Source of the DNA: Balneola sp. | GTDB taxonomy: Bacteria; Bacteroidota; Rhodothermia; Balneolales; Balneolaceae | Assembly: GCA_002694685.1 (NCBI GenBank) | Contig: NZMW01000003.1 | Coordinates: 41,540 to 105,539 of the forward strand | Length of the DNA stretch: 64,000 bases | Direction of reading: 5' to 3' | The notes under the pieces: generated by a model | What the model was told of the DNA's origin: nothing | What the model saw: only the letters and a program-made list of their open reading frames with translations | Database searches by the model: none | Part shown: in pieces, positions 26,935 through 36,059 of the stretch | Position numbering within the stretch: the first letter of the stretch is position 1 | Layout: each line of letters begins with the position of its first letter | Made by a program: the position numbers and the translations under genes

Positions 26935-27465
26935 ATGAAAAAGTACATAACAGCAGTAGCAATGATATTGGTTCTTTCGTCTGGCTCTTTAAAAGCACAA
27001 GTAAGTGCGGAACAGCGAGCTAAAGATGTTGAAACCATAGACAATGTAATAGAGGCATTATACGCTTCTATCTCAGGTGAAAAAGGCGAAGAGCGAGATT
27101 GGGAACGGTTCAGAAACCTGATGATTCCCGAAGCTCAACTCATTCCCACAGGTGTGAATAGTGAAGGCAAGAATGTATATCAGGTTATGTCGCCAGAACA
27201 ATTTATCGAAGTGGCAAATAGCAGTTTCATTGAAGATGGGTTTTATGAATACGAGTTACACAGGGATGAACAAAGGTATGGAAGAGTAGTTCATGCATTC
27301 AGTACTTATGCATCAAAACGGAGCAAAAGTGATGCCGAACCTTTCAATAAAGGCATCAATAGTATTCAGTTATTTAATGATGGAGAGCGCTGGTGGGTAG
27401 TTTCGATATACTGGGCTCATGAGTCTGAAGCAAACCCAATTCCTGAAAAGTATAGTGGTATGTAG
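26935..27465 (+). CDS. secreted NTF2/SnoaL-like protein, second of a pair
   Basis: The start is set at ATG 26935 (MKKYITAVAMILVL), which begins a signal peptide; the open frame before it lacks signal-like residues. The 176-residue product is cleaved near LKAQVSA. The mature part has RAKDVETIDNVIEALYASISGEKGEERDW, a long loop, then YGRVVHAFSTYASKR and INSIQLFNDGERWWVVSIYWAHE, the strand pattern of the NTF2-like fold. Its C-terminal strands align by eye with those of the upstream gene product. Function unknown. Confidence 0.78.
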   Translation: MKKYITAVAMILVLSSGSLKAQVSAEQRAKDVETIDNVIEALYASISGEKGEERDWERFRNLMIPEAQLIPTGVNSEGKNVYQVMSPEQFIEVANSSFIEDGFYEYELHRDEQRYGRVVHAFSTYASKRSKSDAEPFNKGINSIQLFNDGERWWVVSIYWAHESEANPIPEKYSGM

Positions 27466-27475
27466 ATCTACACCA

Positions 27476-27772
27476 CTATTTGGTTTTCAAAAGTCGGTCT
27501 ATTAAGGCTGACTTTTTTTTGTTTATATACATTCCGTATGAGGTGATAAGGATGCCTTTTTCACCGTCCGTAGTTTCGATGGAATGAATAGTAGCCTCGC
27601 TGCCCGGATCTGTTCCGGCATCAAACTTATGAGATGTTCTTACTTTAATCTCATCGGGGGCATAACTTTTGTCAAGGTTTTTACATATCACACTATCTTC
27701 ACCCAGTTCAAAAGTATGTGTGTATCCTTCCTCTTTCAGTGATTCGGTTGCGTCTGCTAAGTCTTTGTACAT
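27476..27772 (-). CDS. small Bacteroidota protein of the short 'phosphoribosylpyrophosphate synthetase' annotation family
   Basis: The start is placed at ATG 27772 (MYKDLADATESLKEEGYTHTF), because this is the usual opening of the family and the upstream residues overlap a terminator. The 98-residue product has DSVICKNLDKSYAPDEIKV, then HKFDAGTDPGSEATIHSIETTDGEKG and VTSYGMY-like closing strands. Database entries for such proteins are often labelled PRPP synthetase, but at this length there is no room for that enzyme and the label is unreliable. Function unknown. Confidence 0.65.
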   Translation of the reverse strand: MYKDLADATESLKEEGYTHTFELGEDSVICKNLDKSYAPDEIKVRTSHKFDAGTDPGSEATIHSIETTDGEKGILITSYGMYINKKKSALIDRLLKTK

Positions 27773-27807
27773 AAGTCGTTTACTTTGTTCTTTACTTATA
27801 GTACAAA

Positions 27808-27840
27808 ATAAAAAAGCCACTCGTTCAAGTGGCTTTTTTT
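27808..27840 (-). terminator. terminator of the histone H1-like gene
   Basis: AAAAAGCCACT (27811-27821) and AGTGGCTTTTT (27829-27839) form a stem around a 7-base loop with T-runs on both strands, so it may work in both directions. It lies 25 bp past the stop of the 58-residue gene. Confidence 0.85.
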
Positions 27841-27864
27841 GAAAAAAACTTAGAGCTATAAAAA

Positions 27865-28041
27865 TTAGTCTTTGTTTTTGATTTCTTGAATTTCAAGACG
27901 AATCTCTTGAGCTAATTTTTTTAATTCTTGTAGGCCTTTACGTGCACGAGTACCCGCAGCTTTGTTGCCTTTCTCATAGAATTTTTCCATTTCTTCAGTG
28001 GTTTCATCTAAGAGATTTTTAATTTCTTCAACTCTACTCAT
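27865..28041 (-). CDS. histone H1-like (Hc1-family) small nucleoid protein
   Basis: A 58-residue frame runs from ATG 28041 to TAA 27865. It reads MSRVEEIKNLLDETTEEMEK, then FYEKGNKAAGTRARKGLQEL, then KKLAQEIRLEIQEIKNKD. The FYEKGNKAAGTRxRKxLQELKKLAQEIR core is the hallmark of the short histone H1-like proteins carried by nearly all Bacteroidota. They are thought to bind DNA through the lysine-rich helices, although this copy is less basic than chlamydial Hc1. It has its own terminator and is probably monocistronic and well expressed. Confidence 0.9.
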   Translation of the reverse strand: MSRVEEIKNLLDETTEEMEKFYEKGNKAAGTRARKGLQELKKLAQEIRLEIQEIKNKD

Positions 28042-28174
28042 TATGTAGCTCCGTTAAATTATTATTGGTTAAAATTTTCTGTTTATCAGAAAGTGCGTTG
28101 AAGCTATTCAATCGGTGCTATTGAGTCAAATAAAAAATGCGTTTTTAGTATTAATTTTGAACTTTTTTTCGAAA

Positions 28175-28825
28175 TCACTCAATAATTGTCTGTTTTTTGA
28201 GGGATGGCCAGTTAGCAAGGTCAGTTGCAGTAGTGATTTTTACCGGATATCCGAAATTTCTGAACTCATCAGGGAGAGTAGTTTCAGCAAAGCCATCCGG
28301 TAAAGCACTCCAGGACAATCGATTTTCAGAATCCGAGATCAAGATTTCATCTTTTTCATTTTTTGAGAAAAGAAGAATATCAGCATTATCAAGTTGCTCG
28401 GCGAGGGCTTTCGTGAAATCGGGGAGTGGGGCATGACTCGGCTCACCATCATCTCCCACTAAATTTGAAATCAACAGATTTGGGGTTTCGTGATGAGCAT
28501 TCAGTGCATCCTGATTTAGAGTAAGCCCGTTCTGATCTTTTTTGACTAATCCTTTTTGAAATGAGTGAATACCTATGGTTGCTACCCCTTGGTCGGCAAG
28601 TAATCCTATTAATCGCTTATTAAGGTCTTTGATGGCTCTGAGACGAGCGTCCTTCCTCATCATGCCCGTTTGTATGAGTCGGTCGGTGTAAGGGCTGTCG
28701 CCGTGAATTATGAGCCCCTGCCGGTCCCCAAGTTTAGCCAATGACTTCGCAAAGGAAGTAAGAAAGATTGAATTTTCGAGATGTTCGTGATCCAGAACGG
28801 CAATGAAGTTATTAGGCATATTCAA
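28175..28825 (-). CDS. amino-acid-kinase-like protein (acetylglutamate-kinase-like), uncertain
   Basis: The 216-residue protein contains a segment FLTSFAKSLAKLGDRQGLIIHGDSPYTDRLIQTG followed by RLRAIKDLNKRLIGLLADQGVATIGIH. This resembles the nucleotide-binding and domain-crossover parts of acetylglutamate kinase. The usual glycine-rich GGG motif is reduced to HGDSP, and the length is shorter than ArgB (about 260). A late NADILLFSKNEKDEILI segment fits the kinase fold. A catalytic role is doubtful; no arginine genes are nearby. It lies 85 bp downstream of the cytidine deaminase gene on the same strand. Confidence 0.5.
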   Translation of the reverse strand: MNMPNNFIAVLDHEHLENSIFLTSFAKSLAKLGDRQGLIIHGDSPYTDRLIQTGMMRKDARLRAIKDLNKRLIGLLADQGVATIGIHSFQKGLVKKDQNGLTLNQDALNAHHETPNLLISNLVGDDGEPSHAPLPDFTKALAEQLDNADILLFSKNEKDEILISDSENRLSWSALPDGFAETTLPDEFRNFGYPVKITTATDLANWPSLKKQTIIE

Positions 28826-28909
28826 ATAATAAAATCTAGATGTAAAGTGCGTGTTAATAAGATCCGTTTATATAACTAATTCCGGATGGTTTCCATTTAG
28901 ACAAAACCA

Positions 28910-29614
28910 CTACTTCTTTAGTACGGATGATTTAAAACTAAAGGGGAGCAGATCAATGGATAAATGTTCGGAGAGGGTGCCATCGGAATGATGAAGGTTT
29001 ATTCCATGATAAGGCATATGCTCGGATATAACCTGCCGGCAGGCCCCACATGGACTGCTTATTTCTCCTTTCTCTGCATGAATTTCAAAACGATCGAAGT
29101 CAGTATGTCCGGAGGCAACCGCTTTGCAAAGGGCAACCCGTTCAGCACAAATACCTTTGGTCCATTCACTTACTTCAACGTTTACACCTTCAAAATAAGC
29201 TTCTTCTGTAAAAAGCAGAGCAGAGACCGGGAAGTCAGAGTTTGGCGTTACGGCTTTTTTGAGAAGAGATTTAAGCTCAGCTTTAATTTCAATATTAGAA
29301 TTAAGTGTGTGGGTAAGATTCTCAAGTGAATCTAAAGGGGGAGAATCGGTTTGAATGACTTCAAGGTCAAACTCTTTCGTCCAAAAACTTAGTTGTTCTA
29401 AATCAGGAGCATCCACATATAATTTACCAGGAATTTCACCCTCACTTAAACAAATAGCACAGGCCGCTTGTACGGCAGGTATTGTGAGGGGATAAGAAAT
29501 ATTTTCAATGAGAACACCGGCGTAGAATTTTCCTGTTTTGCTCTCTACAACACAAGCACTTTTCGTTTCTGAGTAAGGCGCATATACATTTGTGTAAAGG
29601 GAATTCCAGCTCAT
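28910..29614 (-). CDS. cdd: cytidine deaminase, two-domain form with C-terminal active site
   Basis: The start is ATG 29614 (MSWNSLYTN), one base after the upstream stop. The 234-residue protein has two cytidine-deaminase-like halves. The C-terminal half is complete, with zinc and catalytic residues CAE at 156-158 and PCGACRQVI from 188 (Cys189, Cys192). The N-terminal half keeps PYSETKSACVV and NISYPLTIPAV but lacks the CAE and PCxxC ligands. In the E. coli enzyme the order is the reverse, with the active site in the N-terminal domain. It would deaminate cytidine in pyrimidine salvage. It sits directly behind the NagZ-like fusion gene. Confidence 0.82.
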   Translation of the reverse strand: MSWNSLYTNVYAPYSETKSACVVESKTGKFYAGVLIENISYPLTIPAVQAACAICLSEGEIPGKLYVDAPDLEQLSFWTKEFDLEVIQTDSPPLDSLENLTHTLNSNIEIKAELKSLLKKAVTPNSDFPVSALLFTEEAYFEGVNVEVSEWTKGICAERVALCKAVASGHTDFDRFEIHAEKGEISSPCGACRQVISEHMPYHGINLHHSDGTLSEHLSIDLLPFSFKSSVLKK

Positions 29615-29615
29615 A

Positions 29616-32516
29616 TTAATTGGTGATTGCTGAGTAAGCTGCGTCGGCAACTTTGGCTCTGATTTCGCTAATTCTCTTTCCATACGCCCGGTTAGGATAC
29701 GTACGGTTTGTTAAAAGAATAACGGCCATATTTTTCTCCCGATCAATCCAAAGGCTGGTGCCTGTAAAGCCAAGGTGTCCAAAAGTATCGTTGCTTGCTA
29801 ACTGCCCGGCGGTTGTAAATCCACTGGGACTTTTACGGTCAAACCCAAGTCCGCGACCGCTGTGTTTAGACTGCATCGTTGTAAATTTCTGAATCGTTTC
29901 TTGCTTCAGGTATCGTCTTCCTGAGTACACGCCACCATTCAATAGCATGGTACTGAATTTTGCCATGTCTATAGAAGATGAGAATAGTCCGGCATGACCC
30001 GCAACACCATCCATAAAGTAGGCACGTTCATCATGCACGCGGGCCCTTACCAATCCCCGATCAAAAACGGTGTCGATTTCGGTAGGCGAGATTCGGCTTA
30101 CGAGCCATCGGCTATTGGAGGCCGGATTGAAAAAAGTGCTGTACATATTCATCGGGAAATAAAACTCATTCCGGGTATATCGGTCCAAAGGCTGCCCGGT
30201 AATTTCATGAATAATTTCAGCCAAAAGAATCATACCTAAATCACTGTAAACATACTTAGAACCGGTCTCGTAGGTGAGAGGCTCGTTCTTGATTGCGTTA
30301 ACAATCTCTTTTCGGGTTCGGATGGAATCAACATAAACACGAAATGGAGGAAGACCCGTCTGGTGGAGGAGGATATCACGTACGGTTATATTCTTTTTAT
30401 CCTTTGTGTCGAATTCCGTGAAAAATTCAGAGACTTTACTGTCGAGGCTAAGCTTTTCATCATCAATGAGTTTCATGGTAGCAGCTGTGGTGGCCATCAC
30501 TTTGGTGATGGAGGCTACATCGTACACATCAGTCGGTTGTACATCCTGAGTCTTTGAATAATCCTGATATCCATATCCGCGATTATAGGCTAAGACTCCA
30601 TCTTTGACAATCCCAACAATTGCTCCCGGAAACACGGAATCACGAATAGCATCATTAACGATCTCATCAATCTTAAAAAGCTCATTGTGATCGAGATCTA
30701 CTTCTTCCGGAGTTCCAAATCGAAGTGTTGTGTGATTCATGCCAAGTCCGGCACCAAGCGGATAAAGTCCCGGTATCTCGATTGGCAGCGTTGCTTTTAC
30801 TTCAGAAGCACCAAAAAGAGCCGGTACCACTCCATTTATTTGATAGGAGGAATTATACCAACCAAGAACATGAGCATCGGTTTCCGGAAGGTCAGAAAGG
30901 ATATATGGATTGCCAAAAGAAACCAGTGTGGTCGGTTTATTAACGCGATTCAAAGTCTTAAGGAATGAAAGCTGATCGTCAGAAAGATGAATGGATTGCC
31001 CAAACCGTAGATATATGAACGAGCCTATGATGATCATATCTACATTTTTTGCTTCGCGAAGTATTTCCTGTTTATCCTTCTCACTGGTTCGCTTATCGTA
31101 AAGGTGAAAGGAAACGTTGGGATGATAATCACGGAGTTCTCGTAAAAAAGAAGTTCCTGTATTTCCATCATTATCATCAGCTACAGAAACCACCATGATT
31201 TTAGGGTATTCTGATGGAAGGATGGGCAGGAGGTTGTCTTTATTTTTAAGAATGGTAACCGATTCTCTGGCAATACGTCCTGCTTCAGCTTCATGAAAGG
31301 CGGTGTTTATTTTGGTATCTAACCCTTCTAAATCAACCTGGTTATCGGTTTCAAAAAGTCCGTATTGCTGTTTCCAAATCATCAATTTTGCAAATGACTT
31401 ATTGATTCGCTGCTCCGTTATTTCCCCCTTTTCTACGGCATCCATCACTTCATTAATGGCCGTGGTTACATCGGGGCTGATGAGCATGATGTCGGCTCCG
31501 GCATTCAGTGAGCGGACAACCGCACGGCCGGGAGAATATTTAGAGCTGATACCACGCATTTCCAATCCATCAGTGACTACCATTCCGTCAAAATTGAGCG
31601 AGTCAGAAAGAATATCACCTAATATTACAGAGTCTAAAGTTGCTGGAAGAAATTCACTTGTATTCAGTTTTGGGAAGGCAATATGTGCAGTCATTACACT
31701 TTTAATGCCACCTTCAATAGCACTGCGAAATGGAATCAGCTCGAGGGAGTCGATGCGATTATAATCATAATTTACAACAGGAAGGTCACTGTGAGAATCT
31801 ACATCTGTATCGCCGTGACCTGGAAAATGCTTAGCTGTGGAAACCAGCCCCTCACTTTGTACACCTTGCATGAAGGCGGTCCCGAAATCAGAAACAATCT
31901 GAGGATCTCCAGAAAAAGAACGGACATTGATAACCGGATTATCGGGGTTGTTATTAACATCTAAAACGGGAGCATAAATTTGGTGAACTCCTAGTGCCTT
32001 AGCTTCAATGGCGGTTATTTTACCCATCATAAAGGCATTCCGTTTATCGCCTGATGCCGCAACGCCCATAGCAGGTGTGAAACGGGTTGTGCCAGAAATT
32101 CGCATGGCAGCACCAAACTCCATGTCCTGAGAAATCCATAGCGGAAATTTAGCCATGCGCTGAAGCTTGTTAGTCATTACAGCCTGGCCGTAAATATCAC
32201 CACGCATAAAAATAATACCACCTACATGATGCTTTTGAACCATTTCTTCGAGCATTTTAAAACTCCGGTCATCGCGGTTGGTAAATTCGCCTTGGGCAGG
32301 AATAAAGAAAAGCTGTCCGATTTTTTCTTCGAGTGGGGTATTGGTAATAAGGGAATCAAGGTATTCTTCGGAAGCTTTATCTAGCCGGGCTTCGGGAAAG
32401 TTCTTAACCGTTTGCCCAAATAAAAATTCAGATAAACTCTGTGCCGGAAGGGAATGACTTCCTAACACAAAAAGCCCAATAAAGAGTAAAAGGAATGCTT
32501 TTAACCTGCTTTGCAT
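29616..32516 (-). CDS. GH3 beta-N-acetylhexosaminidase (NagZ-like) fused to a serine hydrolase
   Basis: The 966-residue protein has a signal peptide (cleaved near LPAQS, residue 26), then a GH3 domain to about 390. That domain carries the NagZ active-site motif AKHFPGHGDTDVDSH near 227-241 and the nucleophile region DGMVVTDGLEMRGI. A GH3 C-terminal-like domain follows (about 400-590). The C-terminal third is a class C beta-lactamase-type domain with the nucleophile S-x-x-K (SITK near 668) and YSDLG near 757. The fusion is known in Bacteroidota and fits trimming of peptidoglycan sugars and peptides outside the cytoplasm. It is co-directional with cdd, one base apart. Confidence 0.92.
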   Translation of the reverse strand: MQSRLKAFLLLFIGLFVLGSHSLPAQSLSEFLFGQTVKNFPEARLDKASEEYLDSLITNTPLEEKIGQLFFIPAQGEFTNRDDRSFKMLEEMVQKHHVGGIIFMRGDIYGQAVMTNKLQRMAKFPLWISQDMEFGAAMRISGTTRFTPAMGVAASGDKRNAFMMGKITAIEAKALGVHQIYAPVLDVNNNPDNPVINVRSFSGDPQIVSDFGTAFMQGVQSEGLVSTAKHFPGHGDTDVDSHSDLPVVNYDYNRIDSLELIPFRSAIEGGIKSVMTAHIAFPKLNTSEFLPATLDSVILGDILSDSLNFDGMVVTDGLEMRGISSKYSPGRAVVRSLNAGADIMLISPDVTTAINEVMDAVEKGEITEQRINKSFAKLMIWKQQYGLFETDNQVDLEGLDTKINTAFHEAEAGRIARESVTILKNKDNLLPILPSEYPKIMVVSVADDNDGNTGTSFLRELRDYHPNVSFHLYDKRTSEKDKQEILREAKNVDMIIIGSFIYLRFGQSIHLSDDQLSFLKTLNRVNKPTTLVSFGNPYILSDLPETDAHVLGWYNSSYQINGVVPALFGASEVKATLPIEIPGLYPLGAGLGMNHTTLRFGTPEEVDLDHNELFKIDEIVNDAIRDSVFPGAIVGIVKDGVLAYNRGYGYQDYSKTQDVQPTDVYDVASITKVMATTAATMKLIDDEKLSLDSKVSEFFTEFDTKDKKNITVRDILLHQTGLPPFRVYVDSIRTRKEIVNAIKNEPLTYETGSKYVYSDLGMILLAEIIHEITGQPLDRYTRNEFYFPMNMYSTFFNPASNSRWLVSRISPTEIDTVFDRGLVRARVHDERAYFMDGVAGHAGLFSSSIDMAKFSTMLLNGGVYSGRRYLKQETIQKFTTMQSKHSGRGLGFDRKSPSGFTTAGQLASNDTFGHLGFTGTSLWIDREKNMAVILLTNRTYPNRAYGKRISEIRAKVADAAYSAITN

Positions 32517-32745
32517 AAGTTATGGTACCGGTAGATGAACGTTCGTTTTATGATGCCCTAAATGTACGTGATAGTAACAGACTACGCCAACGGTTTATTT
32601 TATAAGACTCATAGATTGTTTGATTAAATGTAACGGAGGCGGTTTTACCGAAAGCAGGGAAAATCAATTATGGAATCCGGCAAAATAAAGTCAGTGAATT
32701 TGTAATTTCCCTTTATTTCCAGTTCAAAAATGATCATCATTAACC

Positions 32746-34770
32746 ATGATAAGTGACGACAAAAAAGAAGAGGTACGCGCAGCTGCAGACATCGTGGAGG
32801 TGGTTTCAGACTATGTGAAGCTGAAGCGGTCAGGCAGTGGTTTCGTTGGGCTCTGTCCTTATCATGATGAGAAAACCCCGTCTTTTAACGTAACACCCCG
32901 ACTTGAGATCTTTAAATGCTTCGGGTGCGGAGAGTCTGGTGATGTCTTTAAATTTGTAATGGACCAAGAGGGCGTGGGCTTTACGGAAGCTATTCGTCAG
33001 TTGGCTGAGCGCTATGGAGTGTTCATTCCGGAAGAGGACAATGAAGAACCGAGCGAATCTACCCAGCTACGGGAAGGGATTTATCACGCGCTTAAGTTTG
33101 CGGGAGTTTTTTACTACCGGAATTTAATTGAAAACCCTGAAGCCGAGAAAGCAGTCAAATACCTTGAGAACCGGGGTTATAATAGAGAAGTATACAAGAA
33201 GTACGGATTAGGCTTTGCCCCATCAGGTGGGGAAGAACTTTGGAAAGCGGCCCGAAATGCCGGGATCGATGAAGAGTATTTGGTGGAAGCAGATCTCATC
33301 AAGCCAAGTAACAGAGGCAGTGGATTCTACGATACTTTTCGTGGCCGACTCATGTTTCCTATCTTCAATCCTACAGGAAAAGTGATTGCTTTTGCCGGAA
33401 GGGTTTTGGGTCAAGAGAAGACGGCAAAGTATATCAATTCATCCCAGACCAAAGTATATAACAAAAGTGAAGTTGTGTACGGGGTGAACTTCGCCAGGAA
33501 TGAAATCAGGAAGAATAAGGAAGTTATTTTAGTTGAAGGCTATACGGATGTAATCACCTTGATGGAGAATGGAATTCGGAATGTGGTAGCGAGTAGTGGA
33601 ACCTCCCTCACGCCCGGACAAATGAAAATCCTGCATCGCTACGGAGACCGCATCGTGATGATTTATGACTCCGATGATGCCGGCCAAACTGCGATGAAGC
33701 GTGGGATCAACATTGCTTTGGCTGAGGGGATGGAAGTTGAGCTGCTGGAACTCCCCGAAGATCAGGATCCTGATTCATTTGTAAAACAGTTTGGGAAGGA
33801 ATCGTTTGAGGAACTGAAGAAAGAAGAAGCCGGTGATTTTGTGGATTTCCTTTTGCAAAAAGCTGGTGAAGAAGGCAGGCTGGAAAAGCCTACAGAAACA
33901 CCCAAAGTGATTACTGAGATTCTGGAATCCATTGCTAATATCAAGGACTCTATACAGCGGCAGGTGTATGTTCAGTATCTGCACCAGAAAATGCAGAAGT
34001 TCCAGAAGATTAAGGAAGATGATCTCTATGATCAGCTTGAACGGGTAATGAACGACAAGCGCTGGGAAGAAAAACGGTCTCAGCGAAGAGAAGAAGCAAG
34101 GCAGCGTTTTCAGGAAATTGACAATCAGCCAGAAGGGTTAGAAGACCCAAATGAACCTCCTCATCCATCGGGAGCAGGAACGACATCGAGGCCAAGAAGT
34201 CAGTCTACTGCTAGGAAAAAGCCGCATTTTGAAAAAGAGCTCATCCGGCTGATGATTACTTATGGTCGAAATATGGTGGAGTATATTTGCTCGTTTTCAA
34301 ATTCAAAGCTCTTTGAAGATGATGAACTTAGAGTTTTCTATGAGGACATCATTGAACGGTATAAAGAGGAAAAAGAGATTTCGGTGAATGTATATTCGGG
34401 AGCTGATGATCCATTTCCACGTTTGGTGGGGGATGTTTTGCTGGAACAGCATTCCGCAAGTGATCGTCATGAGGAGAAAGTGGGGCTTAAATATGAGAAG
34501 GATAAAAATCCCTTTAAGACCGCGAAAAGTTCACTTCGTGCAGCTCAGATAAATTTTTACCGGCACAAGCAAAATGAACTGGCAGATAAAATTGCATCAG
34601 CCGAAGGTGATGAGAGATTGGAATTGATGGAACGCCAAAAGGACATCAAATCTAAACTAACTCGGCGCGAAACTTCGGACCCGGATGACCTTTACCCCGA
34701 TCCGGAAACCGGCCTTCAGGATGAGGTCAACGAAAAAGTATTTCAGTATAAGATGAAAGGGGATAAGTGA
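32746..34770 (+). CDS. dnaG: DNA primase
   Basis: The 674-residue protein opens with the CHC2 zinc finger (Cys37, His40, Cys58, Cys61 in CPYHDEKTPSF through FKCFGCG). The catalytic core follows (AVKYLENRGYNREVYKKYGLGFAPS), then the TOPRIM domain with VILVEGYTDVI near 262 and MIYDSDDAGQTA near 304. A long charged linker (about 440-500) leads to a helicase-binding C-terminal domain. It makes RNA primers for replication with DnaB. It is preceded by 229 bp with no gene and stands alone, not in the rpsU-dnaG-rpoD arrangement. Confidence 0.97.
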   Translation: MISDDKKEEVRAAADIVEVVSDYVKLKRSGSGFVGLCPYHDEKTPSFNVTPRLEIFKCFGCGESGDVFKFVMDQEGVGFTEAIRQLAERYGVFIPEEDNEEPSESTQLREGIYHALKFAGVFYYRNLIENPEAEKAVKYLENRGYNREVYKKYGLGFAPSGGEELWKAARNAGIDEEYLVEADLIKPSNRGSGFYDTFRGRLMFPIFNPTGKVIAFAGRVLGQEKTAKYINSSQTKVYNKSEVVYGVNFARNEIRKNKEVILVEGYTDVITLMENGIRNVVASSGTSLTPGQMKILHRYGDRIVMIYDSDDAGQTAMKRGINIALAEGMEVELLELPEDQDPDSFVKQFGKESFEELKKEEAGDFVDFLLQKAGEEGRLEKPTETPKVITEILESIANIKDSIQRQVYVQYLHQKMQKFQKIKEDDLYDQLERVMNDKRWEEKRSQRREEARQRFQEIDNQPEGLEDPNEPPHPSGAGTTSRPRSQSTARKKPHFEKELIRLMITYGRNMVEYICSFSNSKLFEDDELRVFYEDIIERYKEEKEISVNVYSGADDPFPRLVGDVLLEQHSASDRHEEKVGLKYEKDKNPFKTAKSSLRAAQINFYRHKQNELADKIASAEGDERLELMERQKDIKSKLTRRETSDPDDLYPDPETGLQDEVNEKVFQYKMKGDK

Positions 34771-34849
34771 GATAGTGAAAGTTGATAGGTTGAGATGATA
34801 GTCATCTCGCGGCGAATGCCCGAGATCTGGATCTCTAAATGACAACCAG

Positions 34850-34869
34850 ATTCCTGCCTGCGCAGGAAT
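34850..34869. repeat. REP-like palindrome in the dnaG-VOC intergenic region
   Basis: ATTCCTGC (34850-34857) and GCAGGAAT (34862-34869) are exact inverted copies with CTGC between them, followed by GAC. This sequence type (TTCCTGCCTGCGCAGGAA) is a frequent interspersed element in many bacteria. A partial repeat (ATTCCTGC) recurs at 34878. Confidence 0.65.
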
Positions 34870-34900
34870 GACTAATTATTCCTGCATCAATTCTAATTTA

Positions 34901-35311
34901 TCAATTATCTAGCTCACAATTGAGCATCCAGCGGATTCCGAACTTATCTTTTAGCATGCCATAGCGGGCGCCCCAGAATGTTTTTTCGAGCGGCATGGTG
35001 ACTTTCCCATCTTTAGCCAAAGCCTCAAAAAGAGTGTCTTGTTCTTCTATGGTTTCTACGGTGATGGAAAGCTGCACGTTATCGCCCTCGGTAATTTCTT
35101 TGTGCGGAGCACCGTCCGAAAACATCATATGAATGCCTTCTGCCTTTAATTCTCCGTGCATTATTTTATCCCTGTAGCCTTCTTCAACGGGCATCTCGGT
35201 ATCGCCGAAGCGCTGTATAGCCGTGATTTCTCCATCAAGGCATTCTTTGTAATAGTTCATAGCTTCTTCGCAGGTGCCGGGGAAAAATAAGTAAGGGGTA
35301 AGTGTCTTCAT
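34901..35311 (-). CDS. VOC-family (PhnB-like) protein
   Basis: The 136-residue protein matches the PhnB/glyoxalase subgroup: TPYLFFPGTCEEAMNYYKECLDGEI at the N-terminus, then KIMHGELKAEGIHMMFSDG, LSITVETIEEQDTLFEALAKDGKV, and the closing FWGARYGMLKDKFGIRWMLN. The paired beta-alpha-beta-beta-beta modules usually bind a metal at a dimer interface; His and Glu residues are present but the substrate is unknown. It starts 12 bp after the end of the DUF4159 gene on the same strand and may be co-transcribed. Confidence 0.87.
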   Translation of the reverse strand: MKTLTPYLFFPGTCEEAMNYYKECLDGEITAIQRFGDTEMPVEEGYRDKIMHGELKAEGIHMMFSDGAPHKEITEGDNVQLSITVETIEEQDTLFEALAKDGKVTMPLEKTFWGARYGMLKDKFGIRWMLNCELDN

Positions 35312-35323
35312 TTCCTAAAGCTG

Positions 35324-35998
35324 TTAGTTACTGGTAAGTGCGTAAACTAAAATATTTGCACCCATTTGCAACGCCTTTTGGCGCAAGGCCTGTGGAGTGT
35401 TGTGAACTTCTGTATTTGCCCAGCCATCGCCCAGGTTAGACTCATAGCTGTAATACACTACCAGCCGGCCTTCATAAAAAATACCAAAGCCTTGTGATGG
35501 CTTGCCATCGTGTTCGTGAATTTTTGGAAGTCCATTTTCAAACGTATACACCTGATCATAGATGGGATGATTAAAAGGCACTTCAACAAAATCTTCGTTT
35601 GGGAAAACCTGATTCATCGCTTCTCGGATGTATTCGTCAAGACCGTAATCATCATCCACAAAAAGAAATCCTCCATTTTGCAGGTACTCTCTGAGATTTC
35701 TTGCTTCAGCAGAATTCAGGGTGATGTTGCCGTGCCCCGTGAGAAATAAAAAGGGGTAAGAGTGAAGGTCAGCACTGCCCACTGAAACATCGGTAAAATT
35801 ATTTGAGAGCCTGATGGGTACATTCGATTTGGTATAGCTGATCAGGTTCTCAAGCGCAGAGGGATCATTATACCAATCCCCGCCCCCGCGATATTTAGCC
35901 CGTGCAATTTCAAATTCACCGGAATTTTGGGCAAAGGAATATTCAGGGAGAGCGATGACTCCAATCAGGATGAAAATAAACAGGGAATAAAATTTCAT
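35324..35998 (-). CDS. DUF4159 secreted protein
   Basis: The 224-residue product has a signal peptide (cleaved near YSFAQNS, residue 24). A DUF4159 domain follows: FEIARAKYRGGGDWYNDPSALENLI, then YPFLFLTGHGNITLNSAEARNLREYLQNGGFLFVDDDYG and a C-terminal YYSYESNLGDGW. The GHG and nearby hydrophobic strands suggest a class I glutamine-amidotransferase-like fold without a clear cysteine. Members of this family are widespread in Bacteroidota, often near MoxR/DUF58 gene sets, but none is seen here. Function unknown. Confidence 0.85.
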   Translation of the reverse strand: MKFYSLFIFILIGVIALPEYSFAQNSGEFEIARAKYRGGGDWYNDPSALENLISYTKSNVPIRLSNNFTDVSVGSADLHSYPFLFLTGHGNITLNSAEARNLREYLQNGGFLFVDDDYGLDEYIREAMNQVFPNEDFVEVPFNHPIYDQVYTFENGLPKIHEHDGKPSQGFGIFYEGRLVVYYSYESNLGDGWANTEVHNTPQALRQKALQMGANILVYALTSN

Positions 35999-36059
35999 TT
36001 AATTAGTTAAGAAATAATTCAAGATAATTCATAGACTTAGGGAAATTAAAAATCTTTGT

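Noticed and set aside
27476..27772. Phosphoribosylpyrophosphate synthetase
   Set aside because: The family is often labelled so, but the protein has only about 98 residues and lacks the PRPP-synthetase binding motifs.
29616..32516. The long fusion being two genes joined by a sequencing error
   Set aside because: GH3 plus beta-lactamase fusions of this length are known in Bacteroidota and the frame is continuous through the linker.
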